Source: Candidatus Omnitrophota bacterium
Lineage (GTDB): Bacteria; Omnitrophota; Gorgyraeia; S143-82
DNA length: 12,930 bases
Direction: 5' to 3'
Assembly: GCA_027034965.1 (NCBI GenBank)
Contig: JALVWL010000089.1
Location: forward strand, 1-12,930
The position numbers and the translations under genes are program-made. The notes beneath the pieces were generated by a model that saw nothing but the letters and a program-made list of their open reading frames with translations, did not search any database and was not told the origin of the DNA. Below are positions 1 through 7,659 of this stretch, piece by piece. Within the stretch, counting starts at the first letter, position 1; the number at the start of each line of letters is the position of its first letter.

Positions 1-1
1 G

Positions 2-2323
2 GCACTGACAAAGATATCAATGAATAGGGACAGAATTTCAGAATTAAAGACCCAGAAGGAGCTATTCTCCAGGGAACGCCAGGAATTGCTGGGTCGTCTG
101 GGTGAACGTCAGGCCCGCATAGAGTTTCTGGAGAAAGAGGCCCAGGAGATAAAGGATAAGATAGAGGGGATAACTTCATCTATCGAGGCTAGAGAGAGGG
201 AATTGGAAGATTTCGGTATGTCTCTAGAGGCAAGAGAAAGGCAAGTAGAGTCGGCCCGCAAGGACCTATTTGAGATGAACAGGGCCCTTGCCCAGGAAAG
301 GAACCGCCAACAGGACCTCTTGGTAGAGTTAAAGGCCCTTGAGTCTCATATCCTGAGGTTGTCAGGGGATGAGAAGAGGATAAATACCTCTATCGAAGAG
401 GCCAGGGGAAGGATTTCCTCCTGCCACGCTCAGATAGATAAACTAAACCAAGAGATATCGCGGATCAGGGAAGGCGAGCTCCTGCTGGCAGAGGAGGAGA
501 TAAGAAAGGCGAAAGAGAGATCTATGGATCTGCGTCAACAGCTAGAGTCGTTAAAGTCCGAACTTGCGGCCCTTGAGGCGCAGAGAGAGATACTGTCCCA
601 CCTAGAGGCCAGGTATATATCTCTACCCCAGAGTATGGAGATAGATGTCTGGATAAAGAGGGCCGATTTTGAGATAGGCAGTATTGTTGCGCGGGTCATG
701 GGCATTATTGAAGAGAATGGGGACTGGATACATGTGAGTTGCGATGCAAAGATCCTCCCCAGGAACCTGTCAGACCTGGAGAACCGTATATCCTCACTGA
801 ATTCGGATCTAAATGACTGCCTGCGGGCAGTGGAGGACTCTGACAGGGCCGTGGATAATGCCTACGCGAACAAAAGGGAAATAGAGGCCCGTATATCATC
901 TTATCAGGCAGATATCGCTAATATAGAGAGGTTGATTCAGGATTATCAGGGCCGTATTGAGGAGCATAATCGGGAACTTGTCCTGATAAAAGAGGAACTC
1001 GAGCTTCTGAGAAGGGATGCTGAGGAGAAGAATAATGACCTTGAGAAATCGAAGGAAAGAGTAGCCGAACTGGAGTCAGATATATCATCTCTCCAGGAGA
1101 AGATAGTTTCTTTGGAATCAGAGATTGATGAGATGAGAAATAGGCGCCTTTCACTCGAGCAAGACCTATCAAAGGCAAGGGCAGAAAGAGATATCCTGAA
1201 TGCCAACCTGGCAAATGTATCAGATAACCTTGCCAATCTGAAAGAATCTTTGCTCCAGGATAGGTACGTTATTGAAGAACGGGATGGCCTTCAATCCCAG
1301 ATAGAGGAAAGTATAAATAGACTGGAGAAAGAGATAGAGGAGTTGGAGCAGAAAAGCAAGAGGTGGCAAGATGATATAGAGGGATTGAGGGAGAGGCGCG
1401 ACCTATTCAGGGAGGAGTATGCCTCTTTGAGAGAGGCAGTTGAGGCAATAGAGGGCAGGCGGGGGGCGTCAATGGAACAGCTCGATGACCTGCGTTCAAA
1501 GGCCTATGACCTTGAGATAAAGATCCAGGAGATAGTTTTTAGATTCGGATCCATTCGTTCCCACCTGGCAGAACTCTACGGGGTGAATATAGAGGAAGAA
1601 AAGGAGCGGGTTATACTGCCTATAGATATCGACCTTTATGCCCTTGAGCAAGAAATAGCTCAGTTAAAAGACAGGATAAGGCGGATGGGGGCAGTCAGTA
1701 CAGTTGCGATAGAAGAATACGAGGAGCTAAAGCAAAGATATGAATTCCTCACATCCCAGCAAGAGGACCTTATAAAGGCCAAACAGACCCTCAAGGATAC
1801 GATAAACAAACTCAATAAGACCAGCGAAGAGCTCTTCCTGGATACCTTTGAAAAGATAAAAGATGAATTCAAACGATTCTTTCGTATGCTTTTCGGTGGA
1901 GGAAGCGCCAATATCTCCCTTATGAATCCAGAGGATGTACTGGAATCCGGCATAGAGATAACTGCCAGACCGCCTGGTAAACAGCTTCGGAATATCTCCC
2001 TGCTGTCAGGTGGAGAAAAGTCCCTGGCGGCTATTGCCCTTATCTTTGCTATTTTTAAGGTAAAACCATCTCCGTTTTGTATACTTGACGAAGTTGATGC
2101 GGCCCTGGACGAATCCAATGTCGATAGATTTATCCGCCTCCTTAAAGAGTTCTCCAAGCGAAGCCAGTTTCTAGTCATCAGCCACAACAAAAAGACCATA
2201 GCAAGTGCGGATGTAATATACGGTGTGACTATGCCTGCCAGCGGCATATCAAAGGTCATTTCAGTGAAGTTGATAGAGGATACGGTTCCTAGGAGGGATA
2301 TTGCTGCATTTGTGAATAAATAA
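2..2323 (+). CDS. smc: Chromosome segregation ATPase SMC, C-terminal part (5' end outside window)
   Basis: SMC is the ATPase of the bacterial condensin complex and compacts and segregates the chromosome. The frame is open to the left edge and has no Walker A head, so the start lies upstream; numbering here is from the Met at 20. Residues 1-195 are heptad-rich coiled coil. Residues ~196-250 are a short non-coil segment at the hinge position. Residues 250-590 are the returning coil, including the 'IEEYEELKQRYEFL' joint typical of SMC. The C-terminal head follows: signature LSGGEK (662-667), Walker B/D-loop 'FCILDEVDAALD' (686-697) and switch 'VISHNK' (719-724). The end 'YGVTMPASGISKVISVKL' is characteristic of SMC rather than Rad50/SbcC. 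Arm symmetry suggests a full protein of about 1,100 residues, near the family norm. The canonical hinge pattern (AIE.ALG) is not visible. The family call is very secure. Confidence 0.96.
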   Translation, partial: ALTKISMNRDRISELKTQKELFSRERQELLGRLGERQARIEFLEKEAQEIKDKIEGITSSIEARERELEDFGMSLEARERQVESARKDLFEMNRALAQERNRQQDLLVELKALESHILRLSGDEKRINTSIEEARGRISSCHAQIDKLNQEISRIREGELLLAEEEIRKAKERSMDLRQQLESLKSELAALEAQREILSHLEARYISLPQSMEIDVWIKRADFEIGSIVARVMGIIEENGDWIHVSCDAKILPRNLSDLENRISSLNSDLNDCLRAVEDSDRAVDNAYANKREIEARISSYQADIANIERLIQDYQGRIEEHNRELVLIKEELELLRRDAEEKNNDLEKSKERVAELESDISSLQEKIVSLESEIDEMRNRRLSLEQDLSKARAERDILNANLANVSDNLANLKESLLQDRYVIEERDGLQSQIEESINRLEKEIEELEQKSKRWQDDIEGLRERRDLFREEYASLREAVEAIEGRRGASMEQLDDLRSKAYDLEIKIQEIVFRFGSIRSHLAELYGVNIEEEKERVILPIDIDLYALEQEIAQLKDRIRRMGAVSTVAIEEYEELKQRYEFLTSQQEDLIKAKQTLKDTINKLNKTSEELFLDTFEKIKDEFKRFFRMLFGGGSANISLMNPEDVLESGIEITARPPGKQLRNISLLSGGEKSLAAIALIFAIFKVKPSPFCILDEVDAALDESNVDRFIRLLKEFSKRSQFLVISHNKKTIASADVIYGVTMPASGISKVISVKLIEDTVPRRDIAAFVNK

Positions 2324-2374
2324 TGCGAATTAGGGGGCAGTAGTATAAATCTCCATTATTGAGTAGAGATTCTG

Positions 2375-2383
2375 TGCTATAAT
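2375..2383 (+). promoter_or_regulatory. Extended -10 promoter for the secreted fibre-like protein
   Basis: TGCTATAAT matches the extended -10 consensus TGnTATAAT exactly. No good -35 stands at 16-18 bp (best is TTATTG at 2356-2361), which is usual for extended -10 promoters. The predicted start near 2390 leaves a leader of about 80 nt before the ATG at 2472. No intrinsic terminator separates it from smc, so read-through is possible. Confidence 0.6.
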
Positions 2384-2471
2384 TAGATTGAGTCGAGGAC
2401 TGTATCATTTATAGGCAGAAAAATAGAAAGGGATGTTTTTGATTTTTGGGGTCACTGGCAAAGGAGGGGGA

Positions 2472-4232
2472 ATGAGAGCGAATAGGCTGTTTTTAGTCTC
2501 CTTTTTTTCGATTCTATCTTTCTTTTATCTATCAATGGCTTCCTTAAGTGCCCAGGAGAAGGCGATAAAGGTCTTCTATCCATCGCCTTATGGGGAGTAT
2601 GAAAACCTGAATGTCTATTCCGAACTAAGGGCAGAGCATGCTGCTATTGGCCATACCTATATGGATGGAAGGATTATAGATTGGGGGACAGAAGGTGGGT
2701 ATAAAGATATAGATTTAATGGTTGATTCGGAACTGCGGGCAAGGCATATAGCGATTGGTGAAGGATATATGCGTAGTGAAGATATAGATTGGGATGGGGA
2801 TAATGTCGGATTAATGCTTGGGAACCAGATAGTTATAGGTAACTATGACAGTGCAAGTGGGGAATTTACAGACTTTTTACAACAAGGCTTGGGGATAAAT
2901 ACCTACCCTGAGTTTGCCATAGATATTATAGGTGGAAATAATGATTCTGCGGATGCAGGGTTAGCGAGATTTGTTGCTGGATATGTTCCCAGTGTTGTTG
3001 AGGATCTTCCTTCTACGGCAGGGTTTGCAGCAGGAACCATTAATGATGATCATAGTTTTAGGGATTATATAGGGGCGTTTTTTAATGTTAGTAATGGCCT
3101 GGCCCAGATAGTAACAAATCAGGCATTTCTTCTGGTCAGTATGTGGGGGACAGAGGGTCAGATAGATACCCTTTTGGGAGGTTTTACTATTTCAGGACAG
3201 ACTGTAGATGGAATTGCGATCTTTCATGGAAATGATACGAACTGGCAACCGAATAAACCGGCTGTGGCGTTAGGGTCGATCGGTGAGGGTAATAATGCGT
3301 ATCTTTTTTTGTCAACTGGGAATTATAGTGGTTCAGTGTACGTAAATGAAAGGGATAACAATGGAGCTCTTGTGGTCCAAGGGAAAAGTGGTGGGGATGA
3401 GGGAATTATTCTTACGACCTGCGATACGGGAGATAATTGTATTGCTAGTTTAAGACTCCAGACAGATGGTACAATTATATTGGGTTCGGATGCTGATGAT
3501 GAGCATAGAAATTTTGTTATAAATAACGACGTCCTAATAGGTAATGCGGATACTAGTAGAGATAGGGGTTTGACTGTTACAGGTGATGTAATAATTGGAA
3601 ACAATGATATGGGCACAGGTAGTCTTGCGGTGCAGGGGGAGGTTTCGATTGGAGATAGCGAAAACCCTCATAATTTATTTGTAAGTGGCAGTGTTACTAT
3701 TGGAGCTGAAGAACCTGGGGGAACAAGTGGTGTGGTAGTAAATGGAAATCTTAGTGTTGGCACAGAGGATGTTGGTAACAGGCAATTTACTGTCCACGGT
3801 AATGCCGAAATCACCCAAACCCTGTCGGTCTCCAATATCGAAGGTGCTGATATTGCCGAATATTATCCTGTTGAGAAGGGTGTGGAGGCAGGAGATGTCG
3901 TGGTAGTGGGCAAAGATGGAGACAGGCTGATAAAGAGCGATGAGGCCTATTCTATGCTTGTGGCAGGGATTGTCTCAGAGTCGCCTGGGATAGTTATAGC
4001 GGCACAGGAAGATGGGAGCTCTAAACCCATTGCCCTGAAGGGAAGGGTGTCCTGCAAGGTAGTGGGAGAGGCAGGTCCTATATCCAGGGGGGATATCCTG
4101 GTGACCTCGTCCAGGCCTGGCTATGCGATGAAGGGCGATCCTGATAAGATAAAACTAGCGACACAGGTAGTAGGCATAGCCCTTGAGGACTTCGATGGCC
4201 AGGAAGGCAAGATAAAGGTGTTGGTAAAGTAG
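2472..4232 (+). CDS. Secreted repeat-rich fibre-like surface protein
   Basis: No named function is recognised. The start is set at the ATG at 2472 because AAGGAGG lies just upstream (2461-2467) and residues 1-27 then form a clean signal peptide (basic N-end, hydrophobic core, 'SLSA' before cleavage); the in-frame ATG at 2433 would bury it. The 586-residue product has a 'YPSPYGEY' motif at about 36-43, as in many secreted Omnitrophota proteins. Two 'ELRA.H.AIG..YM' units follow (about 51-110), then a Gly/Asn/Asp-rich middle with one close Cys pair (CDTGDNC, 317-323). Six ~18-residue repeats of the form [LFV]xVxG-x-V-x-IG span about 348-447, suggesting a beta-helical stalk. The C-terminal ~128 residues (ADIAEYYPV..., GDVVVV..., TSSRPGYAMK..., VGIALE) resemble a domain often found at the ends of bacterial and phage-like fibre proteins. 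A cell-surface or fibre role is inference. Confidence 0.85.
   Translation: MRANRLFLVSFFSILSFFYLSMASLSAQEKAIKVFYPSPYGEYENLNVYSELRAEHAAIGHTYMDGRIIDWGTEGGYKDIDLMVDSELRARHIAIGEGYMRSEDIDWDGDNVGLMLGNQIVIGNYDSASGEFTDFLQQGLGINTYPEFAIDIIGGNNDSADAGLARFVAGYVPSVVEDLPSTAGFAAGTINDDHSFRDYIGAFFNVSNGLAQIVTNQAFLLVSMWGTEGQIDTLLGGFTISGQTVDGIAIFHGNDTNWQPNKPAVALGSIGEGNNAYLFLSTGNYSGSVYVNERDNNGALVVQGKSGGDEGIILTTCDTGDNCIASLRLQTDGTIILGSDADDEHRNFVINNDVLIGNADTSRDRGLTVTGDVIIGNNDMGTGSLAVQGEVSIGDSENPHNLFVSGSVTIGAEEPGGTSGVVVNGNLSVGTEDVGNRQFTVHGNAEITQTLSVSNIEGADIAEYYPVEKGVEAGDVVVVGKDGDRLIKSDEAYSMLVAGIVSESPGIVIAAQEDGSSKPIALKGRVSCKVVGEAGPISRGDILVTSSRPGYAMKGDPDKIKLATQVVGIALEDFDGQEGKIKVLVK
3513..3812 (+). repeat. Coding repeats: six ~18-residue beta-strand units
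   Basis: Within the secreted protein, residues 348-366, 367-384, 385-401, 402-420, 421-438 and 439 onward each begin with an alternating hydrophobic strand (such as LTVTGDVIIG, LAVQGEVSIG, LFVSGSVTIG, VVVNGNLSVG). Each strand is followed by an 8-10 residue polar turn. Spacing is 17-19 residues. The DNA copies have diverged while the protein pattern is kept, which points to selection on structure. Confidence 0.75.
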
Positions 4233-4277
4233 CGCGTATGTTGATAGTGGCCTTCTAGGACTTGTCGCACGCTTAAA

Positions 4278-4287
4278 GAGCCGGCTC
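4278..4287. other. 10-bp GC palindrome in an AT-rich spacer
   Basis: GAGCCGGCTC is a perfect palindrome with no loop, in the spacer between the secreted protein and dapF. It could be a weak terminator core with imperfect flanks, a protein-binding site, or chance. No T-tract follows, so it is not called a terminator. Confidence 0.3.
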
Positions 4288-4371
4288 GGAGTGTAGGTTC
4301 TAAGTCTATCTATAGAAAATTTCCTGTCATAGAATAAGTTCTTATTTAATAGCCTTGTTGCTTATATATTA

Positions 4372-4400
4372 TTGACGAGACATATTTTGGTATTTAAAAT
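4372..4400 (+). promoter_or_regulatory. Sigma70-type promoter for dapF-dapA cluster
   Basis: TTGACG (4372-4377) and TAAAAT (4395-4400) are separated by exactly 17 bp, and each matches consensus at 5 of 6 positions. The region upstream is AT-rich, like an UP element. Transcription would start near 4407, leaving a leader of about 20 nt with AAGGAGGG at 4416-4423 in front of dapF. Confidence 0.75.
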
Positions 4401-4426
4401 AAGAGTGGTCTTGTTAAGGAGGGAAT

Positions 4427-5257
4427 ATGGAGTTTGTCAAATCCGTGGCCTCGGGGAATGACTTTGTTATCCTCGATAGGGAGCAGATTGCAGTAGATGA
4501 GGTCCAGTGGCCAGAGATGGTCGAGGTGTTGTGTCGGTCCAAGTATGGTATAGGTGCCGACGGTGTCCTTGTCCTTTATTTTGGGATTAATCCTGCTGAA
4601 CCCAATCGAGTGCGGATGCGTATATTTAATTCCGACGGCAGTGAAGCAGAGATGTGCGGCAATGGCTCTCGATGTGCCATACGGTATTCTGCTGAGAGGC
4701 TTGGCTTGGAGGAGATAGTCTTGGAGACCCTTGCAGGCGATGTGATGGGCCAGTATTTTCGCGATACTCAGCGTGCAAGGGTGAGGCTTACCAGGCCCAA
4801 GGATCTGGCCAAGGATATTCCCCTGGACTGTTCTTTTGGCGGTGTTGTTGCGGATTATATAGATACGGGTGTCCCCCATACGATAGTCTTTGTCGAGGAT
4901 ATAGATAAGATAGATGTGCCTTCGCAGGGCAGGGAGATACGCTACCATTCTTATTTTAGCCCTAGGGGGACGAATGTCGATTTTGTAAAGATACTCGATG
5001 CCAATAATATCCGTATTCGCACCTATGAACGGGGTGTGGAAAATGAGACCCTGGCCTGTGGAACTGGTTCAGTGGCGGCTGCGATTCTTTCGCTCCTCGC
5101 CCAGGGGATAAAGGAAGATACCAGGGTAAATGTAAAGACTCAGGGTGGTGAGGTCCTTGGAGTGGATGTTTATTTTAATGAAACAGGAGAGGTCTGGCAG
5201 GTCTTTCTGGAGGGCCAGGTCTATGAGATATTTAGGGGATATACTGATATAGTTTGA
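4427..5257 (+). CDS. dapF: Diaminopimelate epimerase
   Basis: DapF interconverts LL- and meso-diaminopimelate without a cofactor. It is the last step before meso-DAP is used for peptidoglycan or decarboxylated to lysine, and acts in the cytoplasm. The 276-residue length is normal. Both halves of the pseudo-symmetric fold carry their catalytic cysteine: Cys77 in 'NSDGSEAEMCGNGSRC' (68-83) and Cys211 in 'ERGVENETLACGTG' (201-214). The N-terminus reads 'VASGNDFVILD' where the commoner form is 'GLGNDF'; the GNDF core is kept. The ATG start follows AAGGAGGG by 3 nt and lies just downstream of a near-consensus promoter, so dapF leads the unit. dapA follows after 19 nt. Function is near certain. Confidence 0.97.
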   Translation: MEFVKSVASGNDFVILDREQIAVDEVQWPEMVEVLCRSKYGIGADGVLVLYFGINPAEPNRVRMRIFNSDGSEAEMCGNGSRCAIRYSAERLGLEEIVLETLAGDVMGQYFRDTQRARVRLTRPKDLAKDIPLDCSFGGVVADYIDTGVPHTIVFVEDIDKIDVPSQGREIRYHSYFSPRGTNVDFVKILDANNIRIRTYERGVENETLACGTGSVAAAILSLLAQGIKEDTRVNVKTQGGEVLGVDVYFNETGEVWQVFLEGQVYEIFRGYTDIV

Positions 5258-5276
5258 GAATAAGGGAGGATGGAAG

Positions 5277-6149
5277 ATGTTTAGAGGTTCTATAGTTGCG
5301 TTGGTTACGCCATTTAAAAGGGGGAAGGTGGATTATAAAGCCCTTCAAAGGTTGGTTGATTTTCACGTAAAGGCCGGAACGGATGCTATATTGCCCTGCG
5401 GCACGACTGGAGAGTCAGCAACTCTCTCTATGGAGGAGCATGAGGATGTAATAGAGGCAGTGGTCAGTGCTGCAGCAGGCAGGGTTTCGGTGATTGCCGG
5501 GACAGGGGCGAATAACACCAAGGAGGCAATAGAACTCACCAAGCACGCCAAGAAGGCGGGTGCGGATGGTTCACTCCAGGTCTGCCCGTATTATAATAAA
5601 CCTACTCAGGAGGGGCTCTATCAACACTTCAAGACGATTGCCGAGGCCGTGGATATACCGATAATCCTCTATAATATTCCTTCCAGGACGGGTATTAATA
5701 TGTCTGTGGATACGATAGAGAGGCTTGCTAAGATAAAGAATATTGTGGCGATAAAGGAGGCCAGCGGTAACCTCTCCCAGATGGCAGAGATAAAGAGGCG
5801 ATGCAGAGATAATCTTGTGCTCCTATCCGGAGACGATGCCCTGACTTTGCCTGTGCTTTCTATCGGAGGTGAAGGGGTTATCTCGGTCGTGGCAAATATA
5901 ATGCCTGATAAGGTCAGAGAGATGATAAGTGCCTGGAATAATAAAGAAATTGAAAGGGCCAGGGATATCTATTTTGATCTGATGCCATTGGTAAAGGCGA
6001 TGTTTATAGAGACCAATCCAATTCCGGTTAAGACGGCAATGGGGATGATGGGAATGATTTCTCCGGAACTGAGACTGCCTCTCTATGAGATGTCCAAGGA
6101 GAATCAGGAGAAGTTGAAGAAGGTATTGAAGGCCTATCAACTCGTGTAA
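5277..6149 (+). CDS. dapA: 4-hydroxy-tetrahydrodipicolinate synthase
   Basis: DapA condenses pyruvate with aspartate semialdehyde, the committed step of the DAP/lysine branch. The 290-residue TIM barrel has the family landmarks: Thr43/Thr44 in 'PCGTTGESATL', Tyr105/Tyr106 in 'CPYYNKP', catalytic Tyr132 and Arg137 in 'LYNIPSRTG', and Schiff-base Lys160 in 'IVAIKEASG'. The GGEGVISV segment (197-204) also fits. AGGGAGGA at 5263-5270 is well placed for the ATG at 5277. An ATG at 5270 in another frame meets a stop after four codons and is ignored. It sits 19 nt after dapF and probably shares its promoter. dapB, which often follows dapA, is not next; an MBL-fold gene is. Confidence 0.97.
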   Translation: MFRGSIVALVTPFKRGKVDYKALQRLVDFHVKAGTDAILPCGTTGESATLSMEEHEDVIEAVVSAAAGRVSVIAGTGANNTKEAIELTKHAKKAGADGSLQVCPYYNKPTQEGLYQHFKTIAEAVDIPIILYNIPSRTGINMSVDTIERLAKIKNIVAIKEASGNLSQMAEIKRRCRDNLVLLSGDDALTLPVLSIGGEGVISVVANIMPDKVREMISAWNNKEIERARDIYFDLMPLVKAMFIETNPIPVKTAMGMMGMISPELRLPLYEMSKENQEKLKKVLKAYQLV

Positions 6150-6177
6150 TAGGTCCCTGATAATCCGGGTAGAGTTT

Positions 6178-6993
6178 ATGCGCCTGGTTGTATTGGTAGA
6201 TAATACCGTATTTTCTAAAGGCCTCGTTGCCGAGCATGGATTGAGTCTGTATGGTGAATATGAGGGCAGGAGATTTTTGTTTGACCTGGGTCAGAGCAGA
6301 GATGCCTTCCTGAAGAATGCAGCTGTCATTGGTCTGGAGGATGTCGGGTCTGTTGATTTTGTTGTCCTTTCCCATAGCCATTATGACCACACGGGTGGGC
6401 TTCTGGGGTTAGTTGGATCTCTGGGGAAGAGAACCTTTCTCTACGCCAGCAGTAGGATAAGTCGTCCAAAGTATAGGGACGCTAAAGGCCCTGACTATTA
6501 TATAGGGCTGCCTGTAGAATTAGAGAACCGCCTTTGTGATGTATTTACCTTGGACTTATCTTTTAGAGAAAGGAGAGTGGGTCCTGGGATTTGGGTTATT
6601 CCTTCAGCCCCGGACTACGGTTATCCTCTTTCCTTGAAATCGCATCTTCTCAATGAGGATGGCAAAAGAGATGAGTTTGAGGATGAGGTATACCTTTGTC
6701 TTGAGGATAAAGAGGGCCTGATTGTTATAAGCGGGTGTTCTCATAGAGGTGTATTGAATATTATTTATCACGTCAGAATGGTTACGGGTATAGATAGAGT
6801 AAAGGCAGTTATCGGTGGGCTGCACATAAGATCTTTTGAGGAGGGCCTTGAGGTGGGCAGGCATATGAATGAGATGGGAGTCGACTCTGTTTATCCGATG
6901 CATTGTACGAGGCCGGCTGCTGTATGCGGGATTATGTCGGCATTTAAAGGAAGATGCGAGGTAGTGGGTTGTGGAGGAGAAATTGTTCTCTAG
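6178..6993 (+). CDS. MBL-fold metallo-hydrolase (COG1237-like)
   Basis: A 271-residue metallo-beta-lactamase-fold protein of the type annotated as 7,8-dihydropterin-6-methyl-4-(beta-D-ribofuranosyl)aminobenzene 5'-phosphate synthase-like. Metal-site residues visible are His66, His68, Asp70 and His71 in 'LSHSHYDHTGG', His189 in 'GCSHRG' and His216 in 'GGLHI'. The end 'YPMHCTRPAAVCGI...VVGCGGEIVL' with His242-Cys243 is typical of this subgroup. The N-terminal 'VVLVDNTV' is also typical, supporting the ATG at 6178 despite a weak Shine-Dalgarno. It lies 28 nt after dapA and overlaps the next gene, so it is probably co-transcribed from the dapF promoter. Its substrate in bacteria is not established, and no link to DAP synthesis is visible beyond position. 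Confidence 0.88.
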   Translation: MRLVVLVDNTVFSKGLVAEHGLSLYGEYEGRRFLFDLGQSRDAFLKNAAVIGLEDVGSVDFVVLSHSHYDHTGGLLGLVGSLGKRTFLYASSRISRPKYRDAKGPDYYIGLPVELENRLCDVFTLDLSFRERRVGPGIWVIPSAPDYGYPLSLKSHLLNEDGKRDEFEDEVYLCLEDKEGLIVISGCSHRGVLNIIYHVRMVTGIDRVKAVIGGLHIRSFEEGLEVGRHMNEMGVDSVYPMHCTRPAAVCGIMSAFKGRCEVVGCGGEIVL

Positions 6994-7582
6994 AGATGCA
7001 GTGATGCGATATTTTCAGGAAAGGGATGCATTTTATAGGGAATATGGCTATGATATCTTCTTTGAGAGGCAGCGATTTCTCGAATGGCTTGAGATAGTTC
7101 CATCTCCTATACTCGAGCTGGGGTCAGGAAAGGGATATTTTACCGCACTATTATCGCGTATAAGCGAGGAAGTCATTGCGGTTGATATCAATAGGGAGGC
7201 GATTGCCTTTGCCCGCGTGTTTCTGGAGGCCTATGGCAGGCCGGATAGGGTGAGGTTTGTCTGTAGTCAGGCCAAGACCCTTCCGCTACCAGATGCTTCG
7301 ATTAATTGCGTTCTCTCCTTTAATGCCTGGCACCATATCGATAACACCTATAGTGTATTAGCTGAGATAAGGCGCATACTTGCCCCAGGGGCCATTCTGG
7401 CCGTAGTTGACTTTAGTGAGGAGGGTTTTCGTGTCATAGATGAGGTTCATCAGAGGATTTATGGCAGCTCTCATCCGGCTAAGGATATTAGCTTTGAAGA
7501 GATAAAGGACTTTTTCAGGGATTACCCTGTCTTTGAATACAGCTCTAAGTATCAGAAGGGCATCTACTTGCGCCTATCCTAG
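6971..7582 (+). CDS. Class I SAM-dependent methyltransferase
   Basis: A 203-residue Rossmann-fold methyltransferase (Methyltransf_11 type). Motif I is 'LELGSGKGYF' (49-58). The ribose-binding acid is Asp72 in 'IAVDIN', post-I 'AKTLPLPDASINCVLSFNAWHHI' positions the SAM adenine and catalytic face (101-123), and 'AEIRRILAPGAILAVVDF' (131-148) is the usual late motif. The C-terminal ~50 residues look like a small helical substrate lid. The start is uncertain: GTG at 6971 (GAGGT 8 nt upstream) overlaps the MBL gene by 23 bases, while ATG at 7004 would lose 11 residues and has no clear ribosome site. The overlap suggests translational coupling with the hydrolase. The substrate cannot be told from sequence. 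Confidence 0.88.
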   Translation: MEEKLFSRDAVMRYFQERDAFYREYGYDIFFERQRFLEWLEIVPSPILELGSGKGYFTALLSRISEEVIAVDINREAIAFARVFLEAYGRPDRVRFVCSQAKTLPLPDASINCVLSFNAWHHIDNTYSVLAEIRRILAPGAILAVVDFSEEGFRVIDEVHQRIYGSSHPAKDISFEEIKDFFRDYPVFEYSSKYQKGIYLRLS

Positions 7583-7630
7583 TGGCCTTTTCTTATTTTT
7601 AGCAGTTGTCTCTCTTTTTTGCAAAAATAC

Positions 7631-7659
7631 TTGACTTTTATTTTCGCTTTTTATAAAAT
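7631..7659 (+). promoter_or_regulatory. Sigma70-type promoter of groES-groEL
   Basis: TTGACT (7631-7636) and TAAAAT (7654-7659) have a 17-bp spacer, the same arrangement as the dapF promoter; an overlapping TATAAA (7652-7657) at 15 bp is a less likely -10. An A/T tract at 7613-7629, containing the palindrome TTTTTGCAAAAA (7616-7627), resembles an UP element. The predicted start is near 7666, giving a leader of about 110 nt. Confidence 0.75.

Noticed and set aside
2359..2383. TTGAGT as -35 for the TATAAT at 2378
   Set aside because: The spacer is only 13 bp; the extended -10 explains the promoter better.
2433..2471. Earlier in-frame ATG for the secreted protein
   Set aside because: It would add 13 residues ahead of a good signal peptide, while AAGGAGG points to the ATG at 2472.
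4233..4426. Terminator after the secreted protein
   Set aside because: Only a loop-less GAGCCGGCTC palindrome and weak AT pairings such as AATAAG/CTTATT are present, without a T-tract in the right place.
5270..5284. ATG at 5270 before dapA
   Set aside because: It is out of frame and reaches a stop after four codons; the ATG at 5277 gives the DapA family N-terminus.
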